From: Pseudomonadota bacterium
GTDB lineage: Bacteria; Myxococcota_A; UBA9042; GCA-2863065
DNA: 36,062 bases
Assembly: GCA_005776725.1 (NCBI GenBank)
Contig: SXOO01000077.1
Span: forward strand, 1 to 36,062
Reading direction: 5' to 3'
Numbering within the stretch: position 1 is the stretch's first letter; each line of letters starts with the position of its first letter. A model generated the notes under the pieces. It was given only the letters and a program-made list of their open reading frames with translations, did no database searches and was not told where the DNA came from. Positions 1 to 7,803 of this stretch are shown here, piece by piece. The translations under genes were made by a program, and so were the position numbers.

Positions 1-1
1 G

Positions 2-508
2 CAGATGGTGCGCCCCATCCAGGCCGAGACCGAGCGCTACGGCGAGTACTCGAAGCCTGGCGAGTTCGTCTACGACCACCCGTTCCAGTGGGGGAGCCGC
101 CGCATCGGCCCGGACCTGGCGCGCGAGGGCACGAACAGCCTCAGCCACCTCTGGCACTACAAGCACCTCATGGATCCGCGGCTGACGGAGGGCTCGATCA
201 TGCCGTCCTACACGTGGTTGGCCGAGCAGCCCACGGACTTCGACGGCATCCAGGGGCGCGTGGACGTCATGGCGATGCTGGGCGTGCCGTATGGCGAGGC
301 CGTCAGAGCCGGCGCCGCGCCGGAGCTGGCGCGTGGCCAGGCGCGACAGATCGCCGCGGAGATCGTGAAGGACGGAGGGCCAGCCGGACTCGAGGACAAG
401 AAGATCGTGGCGCTCATCGCCTACCTGCAGCGCCTGGGCACTGACCTCGGCAAGCAGCCGATAGCGCCCGTCGCCACGACCACACCGGCCGCGGGAGGTG
501 CCCTGTGA
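2..508 (+). CDS. ccoO: cbb3-type cytochrome c oxidase subunit II, C-terminal part (CcoO/FixO)
   Basis: This is the C-terminal 168 residues of the membrane-anchored monoheme cytochrome c subunit of cbb3 oxidase, which passes electrons towards the CcoN catalytic subunit. The gene enters from outside the window, and the CXXCH heme motif lies upstream. The visible start (QMVRP, ETERYGEYS, EFVYDHPFQWGSRR, GPDLAR) follows the conserved CcoO core directly after the heme site. The motif MPSYTWL near residue 65 holds the probable axial Met. The C-terminal tail is Ala/Pro/Thr-rich. The TGA stop overlaps the GTG start of ccoQ by two bases, so the two are probably translationally coupled. Identification is secure; only the upstream extent is unseen. 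Confidence 0.93.
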   Translation, partial: QMVRPIQAETERYGEYSKPGEFVYDHPFQWGSRRIGPDLAREGTNSLSHLWHYKHLMDPRLTEGSIMPSYTWLAEQPTDFDGIQGRVDVMAMLGVPYGEAVRAGAAPELARGQARQIAAEIVKDGGPAGLEDKKIVALIAYLQRLGTDLGKQPIAPVATTTPAAGGAL

Positions 509-711
509 AGCTCTCCGACATCATGGGCCACATGGACCTCGCCACCTTCCCCGAGATCGCGCTCGTGATCTTCCTGGTGGTGTTCGCGGCGATCGGTCTC
601 CGAGTGCTCCGACCAAGCCCCGAGCGCCGGGCGGCGCTCGATGAGGCTGCCCGCCTACCCCTCGACGACGCCACGCCGTCCCCGACGACCCAACGGAGTG
701 TTGTGCCATGA
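505..711 (+). CDS. ccoQ: cbb3 oxidase small subunit CcoQ
   Basis: This is a 68-residue protein with one membrane helix (about residues 14-33) followed by a short charged cytoplasmic tail. Its position between ccoO and ccoP and its size match CcoQ (FixQ), a small subunit that stabilises the cbb3 complex. The start is GTG at 505, overlapping the ccoO stop, and the TGA stop overlaps the ATG of ccoP (ATGA at 708-711). CcoQ sequences are poorly conserved, so the call rests mainly on position, length and the single helix. Confidence 0.8.
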   Translation: MKLSDIMGHMDLATFPEIALVIFLVVFAAIGLRVLRPSPERRAALDEAARLPLDDATPSPTTQRSVVP

Positions 712-1292
712 GCGACCGCGAAGAAGAGAACCTGCGAGAGCACACCTTCGACGGGATCCGCGAGTACGACAACCCGATGCCCGCGTGGTGGACGAGGACA
801 TTCTGGGCCACGTTCTGGTTCGCCATCTTGTACGTCGGCTACTTCCACTCGAAGGTCGGCCGCGACGTCGTCGACGAGTACGACGCCGACATGCAAGCGT
901 TCTACGACAAGCAGACGGCCGACCTGCTCGCGCTCGGAGAGGTGGACGAGCCGATGCTCGGCACCTTCATCAAGAACAAGAACGCCATGAGCGAGGCGCT
1001 GGCGCAGTTCACGAAGGTGTGCGCCACCTGCCACAAGGCCGACGCGACCGGGGACATCGGTCCGAACCTCACCGACGCTCACTGGCTGGGCGGTAACACG
1101 CTCATGGACCTCTACACGGTGATCAAGGACGGCCGGAACAAGATGCCCCCGTGGGGTAAGAAGCTGCGCCCCGACGTGGTCATGAAGCTGGCCGCCTACG
1201 TGGGGACGCTGCGAGGCACCAACCTCCCTGGCAAGGCGCCGGAGGGCAAGCCCTTGGCGGTGCCCCCGGTCCCGGAAGCCAAGCGTGACTGA
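708..1292 (+). CDS. ccoP: cbb3 oxidase subunit III, short one-heme form (CcoP/FixP)
   Basis: This 194-residue membrane-bound cytochrome c delivers electrons to the cbb3 oxidase. An N-terminal segment with the typical DGIREYDNPMPAWW motif precedes one membrane helix (about residues 30-47). A single cytochrome c domain follows, with heme site C105-A-T-C108-H109 and a probable axial Met at residue 146 in KMPPWGKK. Usual CcoP proteins are around 300 residues and carry two CXXCH sites. Here the protein ends after the first heme domain with a short Pro/Lys-rich tail, so the second domain is missing. The reading frame is intact and the overlap with ccoG is normal, so this looks like a real short form, not a broken gene. 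Confidence 0.9.
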   Translation: MSDREEENLREHTFDGIREYDNPMPAWWTRTFWATFWFAILYVGYFHSKVGRDVVDEYDADMQAFYDKQTADLLALGEVDEPMLGTFIKNKNAMSEALAQFTKVCATCHKADATGDIGPNLTDAHWLGGNTLMDLYTVIKDGRNKMPPWGKKLRPDVVMKLAAYVGTLRGTNLPGKAPEGKPLAVPPVPEAKRD

Positions 1293-2799
1293 GCGGTCCG
1301 GAGCCGGATCGTCGAGCGACGGTCCGGACGGCGCGGAGGTTCGGGCGCCGCAAGCCGGCCTCACCATCACGCGATCCGACGAGATCGCCGCGGTGGACCA
1401 CGAGGTGCTCTCGACGCTGGAGGCCGACGGCACGCGGCGATGGATGAACCCGCGCCCGTCGAGCGGGCGGTTCCAGCGCGCGCGCGCTGTCGTGGCGTAC
1501 GCGCTCATCGCGCTGTTCGCCGCGATCCCGTGGCTCTCGGTCAACGGGAAGCCACTGCTCCTCCTGGACCTCCAGCGGCGGGTCTTCACGTTCGGCGGTT
1601 TCGTGCTCTACGCCACGGACACGCTCGTCCTCACGCTGTTCCTCCTCGGGATGTTCGCGCTCGTCTTCTTCCTCACGGCGGTCTTCGGGCGCGTGTGGTG
1701 TGGCTGGGGCTGCCCCCAGACCGTCTACATGGAGTTCGTCTTCCGCCCCCTCGAACGGCTGCTCCTCGGGCGCGCCGCACGGCGGAGTGACTCGGTGCCC
1801 CTCCGGCGCCGCGCCGCCCTCTGGCTGGCGTACCTCGTCCTCGCGCTGCTCATGGCGCACACGTTCCTTGGGTACTTCGTGCCGGTCACGGAGCTCTGGC
1901 AGTGGGTCCGGACACCACCGTCCGAGCACCTCGCGAGCTTCCTCGTGGTGATGGCCGTGACCGCCCTCGTGTTCTTCGACTTCGTGGCCTTCCGCGAGCA
2001 GATGTGCACGCTCGTCTGCCCCTACGGCCGCCTGCAGTCTGTGCTGCTCGACAAGCGCTCCCTGGTAGTCGGCTACGACTCCGCGCGCGGCGAGCCCCGC
2101 GGCAAGGCGCGCGACGGCGCGGCGGGCGACTGCGTGGACTGCAAGGCATGCGTCGCCACGTGCCCCACGGGGATCGACATCCGCAGCGGACTGCAGATGG
2201 AGTGCATCGCATGCACGCAGTGCATCGACGCGTGCGACGCGATCATGGGGAAGCTCGGCCGAGCGCCTGGCCTCATCCGGTACGCCACACAGGAGGAGCT
2301 GGCGCCCGCGAAGGACGTCGTGGCCGCGGGTCCGGCGTGCGGTCCGAAGATGAACGTCAGCCGGGCCCGCCCCGCGTGGCGCTCGGTCCGGAGCCTCGTC
2401 TATGTGGTGCTCACCGTCTCGGCGTTTACGGCGTTGTTCTTCGTGGCCCGGTCGAAGACGGGCCTCGAGGTCACGGTGCTCCGCGACCGGGTCGCGCCCT
2501 TCCAGGTGCTCGACGGCGGCCTCGTGTCGAACCAGCTGCACTTGAAGCTCCAGAATCGCGGATCCGAGGCCGGGGTGTTCGACGTGACCATCCCGAACCT
2601 ATCCGGCGTTCGCATCGCGGGCCCCGATCTCCCGCGCCGGGTAGAGGCGGGCAAGACCGAGACGGTGAACCTCGTGGTGATGGCCCCGCTAGGCGAGCTC
2701 CGTGGCGGACGGCGCAACGTCGATCTCGTGATCTCGGACACAGCCGGCGCTCGAGTGACAGTGACGACCCGCTTGGTGGGTCCGGAGGACCCGAGATGA
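1285..2799 (+). CDS. ccoG: cytochrome c oxidase accessory protein CcoG (FixG/RdxA)
   Basis: This 504-residue membrane ferredoxin-like protein is needed for cbb3 assembly. The family has been linked to copper reduction for CcoI/oxidase maturation. About five membrane helices are seen, including residues 70-90, 112-132, 175-195 and 220-238. A C139-G-W-G-C143-P motif follows the second helix. Two [4Fe-4S] motifs lie at C283/C286/C289/C293 and C307/C310/C313/C317. One more helix near residue 370 precedes a C-terminal Ig-like FixG domain. The GTG start at 1285 overlaps the ccoP end by eight bases. The stop overlaps the next ATG (ATGA). Length is normal for the family. Confidence 0.95.
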   Translation: MTERSGAGSSSDGPDGAEVRAPQAGLTITRSDEIAAVDHEVLSTLEADGTRRWMNPRPSSGRFQRARAVVAYALIALFAAIPWLSVNGKPLLLLDLQRRVFTFGGFVLYATDTLVLTLFLLGMFALVFFLTAVFGRVWCGWGCPQTVYMEFVFRPLERLLLGRAARRSDSVPLRRRAALWLAYLVLALLMAHTFLGYFVPVTELWQWVRTPPSEHLASFLVVMAVTALVFFDFVAFREQMCTLVCPYGRLQSVLLDKRSLVVGYDSARGEPRGKARDGAAGDCVDCKACVATCPTGIDIRSGLQMECIACTQCIDACDAIMGKLGRAPGLIRYATQEELAPAKDVVAAGPACGPKMNVSRARPAWRSVRSLVYVVLTVSAFTALFFVARSKTGLEVTVLRDRVAPFQVLDGGLVSNQLHLKLQNRGSEAGVFDVTIPNLSGVRIAGPDLPRRVEAGKTETVNLVVMAPLGELRGGRRNVDLVISDTAGARVTVTTRLVGPEDPR

Positions 2800-3362
2800 A
2801 CACGCACCCTACAAGTGAGCTGGGCTCCTCCGACGGGCCGCCGACCGGCGAGGCCCCCCGCACCGGCGAGCGGTCGCACCCACGCCGGAGCCCCTGGCCC
2901 TTCTTCGTCGCCGCGCTCCTCGCGATCCCAGTGGTCATCGACATCGGCGTGATTCTTTTCGTCGGCAGCGATCCGAGCTTCGCCGTCGAGCCGCAGTACT
3001 ACCAGAAGGCCGTGGCCTGGGACGACGAGCTGGCTCAGCGACGCGCGAACGACGCGCTCGGCTGGAAGGTGCACGTGGCCCTGCGATCGGGTCCCGGGGA
3101 GACGCGCCTCGAGGTGCAGTTGGTCGACCGCGACGGCGTCCCAGTTCGAGACGCCACGCTCACGGCGCAGACCTTCCACGTAGCGCGAGCCTCAAGGGTT
3201 CTGCCGGTTTCCTTCGATGCGGCGGCGGCGGACCGCGGCTACGTCGCCGTCGTACCGATGCGTCGCCCGGGGCTCTGGGAGGTGCGCCTCGAGATCAGGC
3301 GCGGCGCGGACCGCTTTACTAGGGTCGAGCGGGTCGAGCTGTTCGGGGGCGCCGCGTCGTGA
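2796..3362 (+). CDS. ccoH: FixH/CcoH family cbb3 assembly protein
   Basis: This is a 188-residue protein with a polar, Pro-rich N-terminus, one membrane helix (about residues 35-57) and a periplasmic beta-rich domain. The motif VEPQYYQKAVAWDDELAQRR just after the helix is the typical FixH signature (YY.KA..WD). FixH/CcoH acts in assembly of cbb3 oxidase together with CcoG, CcoI and CcoS. The ATG at 2796 overlaps the ccoG stop. The TGA stop overlaps the GTG of the next gene. The N-terminal extension of about 30 residues before the helix is somewhat longer than in many homologues. Confidence 0.88.
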   Translation: MNTHPTSELGSSDGPPTGEAPRTGERSHPRRSPWPFFVAALLAIPVVIDIGVILFVGSDPSFAVEPQYYQKAVAWDDELAQRRANDALGWKVHVALRSGPGETRLEVQLVDRDGVPVRDATLTAQTFHVARASRVLPVSFDAAAADRGYVAVVPMRRPGLWEVRLEIRRGADRFTRVERVELFGGAAS

Positions 3363-4207
3363 GCGCGCTCCTCGCCGCCGTGTTCGTCGCAGGCTTCCTC
3401 GGAAGCGCGCACTGCCTGGGCATGTGCGGCCCGCTGGTCCTCGCTGCGACGGTCCCTTCCGGTACATCCGAGCGCCGCGGCACGCTCTCGAGGCTGGTGG
3501 CGTTTCAGGGGGGACGGCTCGTTGTCTACACAGCGCTCGGAGCGCTGGCCGGCAGCCTCGGCGCCGCGCTGGATCTCGCCGGGGCGCTGGCGGGCATGGC
3601 CAGCACCGCGATGTGGGTGGCTGGCGCGCTGATGGTGGCGGGCGGGATCCGTACGCTGGCTCAGCTGGTCAGGTGGCGCCTCACGGCTCCCTCGGACGCG
3701 CCGGGTGCGCCACCGGCCCGGAAGCCCGGGCTACTCCAGACGCTCCCCCGCCGGGTGGGCGCGTTGCTGCCTCGGCTCCCGAAGAGTCTCCGCCCGGCCC
3801 TGCTGGGGGCCACGACCGGGCTCCTGCCGTGCGGTTTCTTGTGGAGCTTCGCGGTCGGGGCCGCCGGGACCGGGCGTGCCACAGAGGGTTCGTTGGTCAT
3901 GGCGGCGTTCGCGCTGGGCACCGCGCCCGCGACGTTCGGGTTGGCGGGGCTGGCCGCCACCGTCGGGCGGCGCCTCGGCGCTCACACCACGGCGGTCGTG
4001 GCGCTGATCACCATCCTGCTGGGCCTGGCTACGGTGATGCGGCGCGAGCAGTTCGACGTTCGGGCCTGGGCCGCAGCGGCTACGGACGGGGCCTCGGCAG
4101 CGGAAGAGCCCCCCTGCTGCCACGACGCCGCGGAGGCGACCACCGCGACGCAGAACGAGGACGCAGCCCTGGCCGCCGAGCCACCGACCGGTGGAGCTCC
4201 CAAGTGA
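3359..4207 (+). CDS. TauE/SafE-type membrane protein of the cco cluster
   Basis: This 282-residue polytopic membrane protein has about six helices. The N-terminal helix carries LGSAHCLGMCGPL (residues 14-26), with His18, Cys19 and Cys23. A second half begins near residue 140 with LGATTGLLPCGFLW. These two Cys/Pro-containing motifs are typical of the 'sulfite exporter TauE/SafE' group that often sits inside cco assembly operons. The transported or bound substrate is not known. The Cys/His/Met motif and the neighbouring copper ATPase suggest a role in metal or thiol handling during oxidase assembly, which is inference. The C-terminal tail is Ala/Glu-rich with CC-H residues. GTG start at 3359 overlaps fixH. 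Confidence 0.82.
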   Translation: MSALLAAVFVAGFLGSAHCLGMCGPLVLAATVPSGTSERRGTLSRLVAFQGGRLVVYTALGALAGSLGAALDLAGALAGMASTAMWVAGALMVAGGIRTLAQLVRWRLTAPSDAPGAPPARKPGLLQTLPRRVGALLPRLPKSLRPALLGATTGLLPCGFLWSFAVGAAGTGRATEGSLVMAAFALGTAPATFGLAGLAATVGRRLGAHTTAVVALITILLGLATVMRREQFDVRAWAAAATDGASAAEEPPCCHDAAEATTATQNEDAALAAEPPTGGAPK

Positions 4208-6759
4208 CGACCGACGCTCGCAGCCTCCCCGGTTTCGCTCCCGCGGCGCCGCCCCGATGCGTCACCGCGTGCGCCCACTGCGGCCAGCCCTCGACCCGCG
4301 GCGACTATTGCTGCGACGGGTGCGAGACCGTCTCCCAGCTCCTGGCCGATCGGGGGTTGGACGACCTCACGTGCCGCCTGTCCGACGAGGCGCGCCCGGT
4401 GTCCCCCTCGGGTCGGAGCTACGCCGAGCTCGATACGGCGGAGTACTTCGCCGAGCACGTTCGGCTCCACGCCGACGGCTCGCGCGAGACCACGGTGTAC
4501 CTCGGCGACGCCCACTGCGCCGCGTGCGTCTGGCTGGTCGAGGCCGTCCCGCAGCTGCGCGATGGCGTGCTCGCGGCGCGCCTCGACGTGCTGAAGCGGC
4601 TAGCCACCGTGCGCTGGGATCCGTCGCGAACCTCGCTCAGCGCGATCGCCCAGCTGCTCGACACGCTGGGTTACCGCGTCCGTCCGGCCAAGGCCGGCGC
4701 GGACGCACGACTCCGCCGCGAAGAAGAGCGCCAGCTCCTCGTCCGTATCGGAGTGGCCGGCGCCACCGCCGGGAACGTGATGCTCTTCGCGCTGGCGATG
4801 TACAGCGGTGTGTTCGGTGAGATGAGCGAGACGCACACCGCGTTCTTCCGCTGGGCCAGCCTGCTCATCGGCGTCCCGGGGACCTTGTGGCCGGCGGCGG
4901 TGTTTCTTCGCGGGGCGATCGGCTCGATTCGCGCACGCCGCGTCCACATGGACCTGCCGATCGCGGTCGGCATCGCCGTCGGCATGCTCTCCGGGATCGC
5001 GAACACGCTCCGAGACAGCGGCGAGATCTACTTCGACACGCTGGCTACGCTCACCTTCCTGCTGCTGGTGGGGCGGTGGACCACGCAGCGCCGGGCGAGA
5101 GAGGCCGCTGACACGGCCGCGAGGTTGCTGTCGCTCACCCCCAGTCACGCGCGCCGGCTCGACGCGGACGGGACGCCGAACGACGTCTTGGCGGACGCTC
5201 TGCAGCCCGGAGACCGGGTCCGGGTCCACTCGGGCGAGGTGGTGCCTTGTGACGGGGTCGTGCTCAGCGGGAGCTCCCTGCTCGATAACGCCGTGCTGAC
5301 AGGCGAGTCCATCCCGGTGGGCCTCGCGCCGGGCGAACCCGTCTATGCTGGCAGCACCAACCTCGACAGCCCCATCGAGGTCGAGGTGTCCCGCGCCGGT
5401 GCCGAGACCCGTATGGGCCGCCTCATGGCGGATGTGGAGGCCATGGCCGCGCGCAAGGCCCCGATGGTGCTCCTGGCCGACCGCTGGGCGGCGCGCTTCG
5501 TGGTGGTGGTGCTCTCCGCGGCGGCGGCGTCCCTCGTCGTGTGGAGCGTCGTCGCAGGCCCAGAGGTCGCCATCGAGCACGTGGTGGCGCTGCTCGTGGT
5601 CACCTGTCCGTGCGCGCTCGGCCTCGCCACGCCTCTGGCCGTCACGGTCGCCATCGGCCGGGCCGCGCGGGCGGGGCTGCTGATCCGCGGGGGCGACGCG
5701 CTGGAGGCCGCGGCGCTGGAACCGGGGGCTCACGGCACGATCTTCCTCGACAAGACAGGGACTCTGACCAGCGGGGCGCTGCGAGTCGTGCACCACGTGG
5801 CCCCCCCGGAGGTGGACGCGGTGGTGGCGGCTGCAGAAGCCACCACCACCCACCCTATCGGGCGCGCGCTGGTCGCTGCGCTTGGCGGTCGCGAGAGCTT
5901 CGTGGACGCGTCCCCCGCTGACCCGGCCGGGGAGCCCGGGTCTCCGGGGGAGCTGTCGGTCACCACCGCGTTTGGCGGGGGGCTACGCGGCAGCCTACCC
6001 GACGGCCGAGCCTTCGCCATTGGCTCACCCCGCTTCGTCGGCGACCTGGGCCCGCTGCAGCCGGAGCTCGAGCGGCTGCTCGGCGACGGCGCCACGCCGG
6101 TGGTGGCGCGAGTCGAGTCCAAGGACGGCGCACCGGTCTACGGCCTCTACGGCCTCTTGGACCAGGTCCGACCCGAGGCCGGCGCCGTGGTGGAGCAACT
6201 TAGGAAGCGGGGGTGGCACCTCGGCATCCTCTCCGGGGACGACCCGCGAGTCGTCGCGGCGGTCGGCTCCAGCCTTGGGCTTGCTGCCGCCGATTGCCGG
6301 GGAGGTCTGTTGCCCAGCGAGAAGCGCGCCGCCGTCGAGGCTGCCCGCGTTGCAGGCCCGGTGATCATGGTCGGCGACGGAGTGAACGACGCGGCGGCCC
6401 TAGCGGCTGCCACCGTGGGGCTGGCGGTGCATGGTGGCGCGGAGGCGAGCCTCCTGGCGGCCGACGCGTTCTCGGCGCGCCCAGGGCTCGAGCCCCTCTT
6501 GGCGTTGGTCCAGGGCGCCGACAGGACCCGCCGGGCCATCGTGCGCAACCTCCGCCTGTCGTCCGCCTACAACGCGATCGGTGGCGCGCTGGCGCTGCTC
6601 GGTCTCATGAACCCGCTCGTTGCGGCGGTGCTCATGCCGTTCAGTTCGCTCAGTGTCATCGCCAGCTCGGTGCGCGCGCGGACCTTCACACCGCCAGTGG
6701 CCGAGCGCACAGCGGTCGCCGGTTCGCTCCGCGGCGTCCCGCCGGAGTTCAGCCCATGA
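4204..6759 (+). CDS. ccoI: Cu(+)-transporting P-type ATPase CcoI (FixI)
   Basis: This 851-residue P1B-type ATPase exports copper across the inner membrane for insertion into cbb3 oxidase. An N-terminal Cys-rich metal-binding region (CAHCGQ, CCDGC; residues 20-45) precedes a heavy-metal-associated domain with C105-A-A-C108. The ion-binding motif in the membrane is C468-P-C470. The phosphorylation site is D516 in DKTGTLT, followed by the THPIG nucleotide-binding motif, and GDGVND lies at 724-729. All catalytic residues are present. GTG at 4204 overlaps the preceding stop, and the TGA stop overlaps the ccoS ATG. Length and motif order match CcoI rather than CopA, as does the gene order. Confidence 0.95.
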   Translation: MTTDARSLPGFAPAAPPRCVTACAHCGQPSTRGDYCCDGCETVSQLLADRGLDDLTCRLSDEARPVSPSGRSYAELDTAEYFAEHVRLHADGSRETTVYLGDAHCAACVWLVEAVPQLRDGVLAARLDVLKRLATVRWDPSRTSLSAIAQLLDTLGYRVRPAKAGADARLRREEERQLLVRIGVAGATAGNVMLFALAMYSGVFGEMSETHTAFFRWASLLIGVPGTLWPAAVFLRGAIGSIRARRVHMDLPIAVGIAVGMLSGIANTLRDSGEIYFDTLATLTFLLLVGRWTTQRRAREAADTAARLLSLTPSHARRLDADGTPNDVLADALQPGDRVRVHSGEVVPCDGVVLSGSSLLDNAVLTGESIPVGLAPGEPVYAGSTNLDSPIEVEVSRAGAETRMGRLMADVEAMAARKAPMVLLADRWAARFVVVVLSAAAASLVVWSVVAGPEVAIEHVVALLVVTCPCALGLATPLAVTVAIGRAARAGLLIRGGDALEAAALEPGAHGTIFLDKTGTLTSGALRVVHHVAPPEVDAVVAAAEATTTHPIGRALVAALGGRESFVDASPADPAGEPGSPGELSVTTAFGGGLRGSLPDGRAFAIGSPRFVGDLGPLQPELERLLGDGATPVVARVESKDGAPVYGLYGLLDQVRPEAGAVVEQLRKRGWHLGILSGDDPRVVAAVGSSLGLAAADCRGGLLPSEKRAAVEAARVAGPVIMVGDGVNDAAALAAATVGLAVHGGAEASLLAADAFSARPGLEPLLALVQGADRTRRAIVRNLRLSSAYNAIGGALALLGLMNPLVAAVLMPFSSLSVIASSVRARTFTPPVAERTAVAGSLRGVPPEFSP

Positions 6760-6995
6760 CCGTGCTCTTCATCTTGATGCCGCTCGCGGTGCTGGTGGCC
6801 GCTGGCTTCCTGTGCGCGTTCATCTGGTCCGTTCGCTCCGGGCAGCTGGACGACACGGAGACCCCGGGGATGCGGATCCTCGCGGAGGACGGGGTGGCGC
6901 CAAAAGAGCGCCGAAGCACGGATGAGGGGTCGGCGGAGGTGCACGAGAATCGAACTCGCCAAGGACGCCTCTCAGCGCCCCCCGACCGGTTTTGA
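6756..6995 (+). CDS. ccoS: cbb3-type oxidase assembly protein CcoS
   Basis: This 79-residue protein has one N-terminal membrane helix (residues 2-24) followed by FIWSVRSGQLDDTETPGMRIL. The W-x-x-x-x-GQ(F/L)-D-D motif is diagnostic for CcoS, a small protein needed for cofactor incorporation into cbb3 oxidase. ATG at 6756 overlaps the ccoI stop. The last 20 or so codons run antisense through the tRNA-Sec gene. The UGA stop (6993-6995) is the exact complement of the tRNA anticodon. Typical CcoS proteins are about 45-70 residues, so the tail past residue 50 is probably a functionless extension shaped by the tRNA overlap. Confidence 0.88.
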   Translation: MTVLFILMPLAVLVAAGFLCAFIWSVRSGQLDDTETPGMRILAEDGVAPKERRSTDEGSAEVHENRTRQGRLSAPPDRF

Positions 6996-7029
6996 AGACC
7001 GGGCCGTTCACCAGAACGGACCCACCTCC
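6934..7029 (-). tRNA. selC: tRNA-Sec (anticodon TCA)
   Basis: The minus strand folds into a selenocysteine tRNA. The 5' end is GGAGGTGG and the 3' end CACCTCC-G, giving seven Watson-Crick acceptor pairs; the eighth position is G-G in my fold. The D-stem has six pairs (CCGTTC/GAACGG), the hallmark long D-stem of tRNA-Sec. The anticodon arm is CCGGT-CTTCAAA-ACCGG with anticodon TCA. A long variable arm (about 7 pairs including G-U) precedes a T-arm with TTCGATT. G73 is followed by CC, and the terminal A of CCA is not encoded. At 96 nt it is longer than ordinary tRNAs, as expected. It implies that the organism makes selenoproteins. Confidence 0.93.
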
Positions 7030-7036
7030 GTCGCCG

Positions 7037-7065
7037 ACCATATCGCCGGCCCCCCGGGACGGCAA
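7037..7065 (-). promoter_or_regulatory. predicted selC promoter
   Basis: Read on the minus strand, TTGCCG (7065-7060) is separated by 17 nt from TATGGT (7042-7037). Seven bases then separate the -10 from the first base of the mature tRNA-Sec. Transcription would begin at or within a base or two of the mature 5' end. Confidence 0.6.
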
Positions 7066-7166
7066 CACGCAACGCGGCCGCGCTTCGAGCCGCGCACCGC
7101 CTACCGCTTGACCCCCAGCCGCCGTCGCCGAGACTGGGCGTTCGTTCTGGTCTGGAGGCTCTAGGG

Positions 7167-7637
7167 ATGACGGCTGTTCTCATGGTGTGTCTCGGCAACA
7201 TCTGTCGCTCGCCGCTGGCGGAGGGGATCTTCAAGCAGCTGGTAGCGGCCCGCGGGTTGGACGCGGAGTACCGGGTCGACTCAGCGGGCATCGCGGACCA
7301 CCACGCCGGCGAGCTGCCGCACCGAGGCTCTCTGGCGGTCGCCGCCAGCCGAGGCATCGACATCTCTGACCAGCGCTCGCGCCAGGTCACGCGCGCAGAC
7401 TTCACCCAGTTCGACTGGCTCATCGCCATGGACACGTCCAACCGCAACGCGCTCCTTCACATGGCGCCCCCCGACTTCCCGGCGGCGCGTGTGCGCTTGC
7501 TCCTGGACTTCGCGCCGTATGGCCCGCGCGACGTGCCGGACCCCTACTACACCGGCGGCTTCGATGCGGTCTACGACCTCATCGAGGCGGGTTGTGAGGG
7601 GCTCCTCGCCGCCCTCGAGGCGAAAGACCCGGCCTGA
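7167..7637 (+). CDS. low-molecular-weight protein tyrosine phosphatase family protein
   Basis: This 156-residue cytoplasmic enzyme hydrolyses phosphotyrosine or related phosphate esters (arsenate reductase relatives share the fold). The P-loop is C8-LGNIC-R14 followed by SPLAEGIF. The general-acid motif DVPDPYYTGG lies near residue 125. Both are complete, and the length is typical. The Ser in DSAGIADHHAG replaces the more usual Ser-Gly-Thr order but keeps the family pattern. The ATG at 7167 has GGAGG nine bases upstream. The gene stands alone between selC and the TonB-like gene. Its substrate cannot be read from context. The reading frame is open back to the ccoS stop. Confidence 0.9.
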   Translation: MTAVLMVCLGNICRSPLAEGIFKQLVAARGLDAEYRVDSAGIADHHAGELPHRGSLAVAASRGIDISDQRSRQVTRADFTQFDWLIAMDTSNRNALLHMAPPDFPAARVRLLLDFAPYGPRDVPDPYYTGGFDAVYDLIEAGCEGLLAALEAKDPA

Positions 7638-7671
7638 CGCGGTGGTTTCACACTTCCCTCGAACGAAACTC

Positions 7672-7687
7672 ACCCGAGCGCGGGTTT
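7672..7687 (+). terminator. weak hairpin after the phosphatase gene
   Basis: ACCCG (7672-7676) and CGGGT (7681-7685) pair around an AGCG loop and are followed by TT. The stem is only five pairs, so this is a weak terminator candidate. Confidence 0.3.
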
Positions 7688-7697
7688 GATCGGGATT

Positions 7698-7710
7698 GGG
7701 GAAGTTCCCC
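7698..7710. repeat. 13-bp palindrome GGGGAAGTTCCCC
   Basis: A perfect inverted repeat (GGGGAA-G-TTCCCC) lies in the 204-base gap between the phosphatase and the TonB-like gene, about 95 bases upstream of the latter's -35. It has the form of a dimeric regulator site, but no regulator can be named. Confidence 0.35.
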
Positions 7711-7803
7711 ACCAACGGAGCCGGGGGGAGTGTCCGCTCCCGTCCCTTCGTCGGAGACCTTCGAACCCCACGATCGTGCCTGTGTAGGGGCTCGGCCGAC
7801 TCC

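Noticed and set aside
1180..2541. Long open frame (453 codons) on the minus strand
   Set aside because: It lies antisense to ccoG, which has all family motifs. The translation is low-complexity (Arg/Glu/His-rich), as expected from the opposite strand of G+C-rich coding DNA.
6993..6995. ccoS UGA as a selenocysteine codon
   Set aside because: CcoS has no known Sec position, the conserved part ends well before, and no convincing SECIS loop follows. I keep only the open-frame observation as a low-interest finding.
7698..7710. GGGGAAGTTCCCC as a known regulator site
   Set aside because: It is a clean palindrome but matches no bacterial operator I can name, and it lies far from the promoter. Listed only as a repeat.
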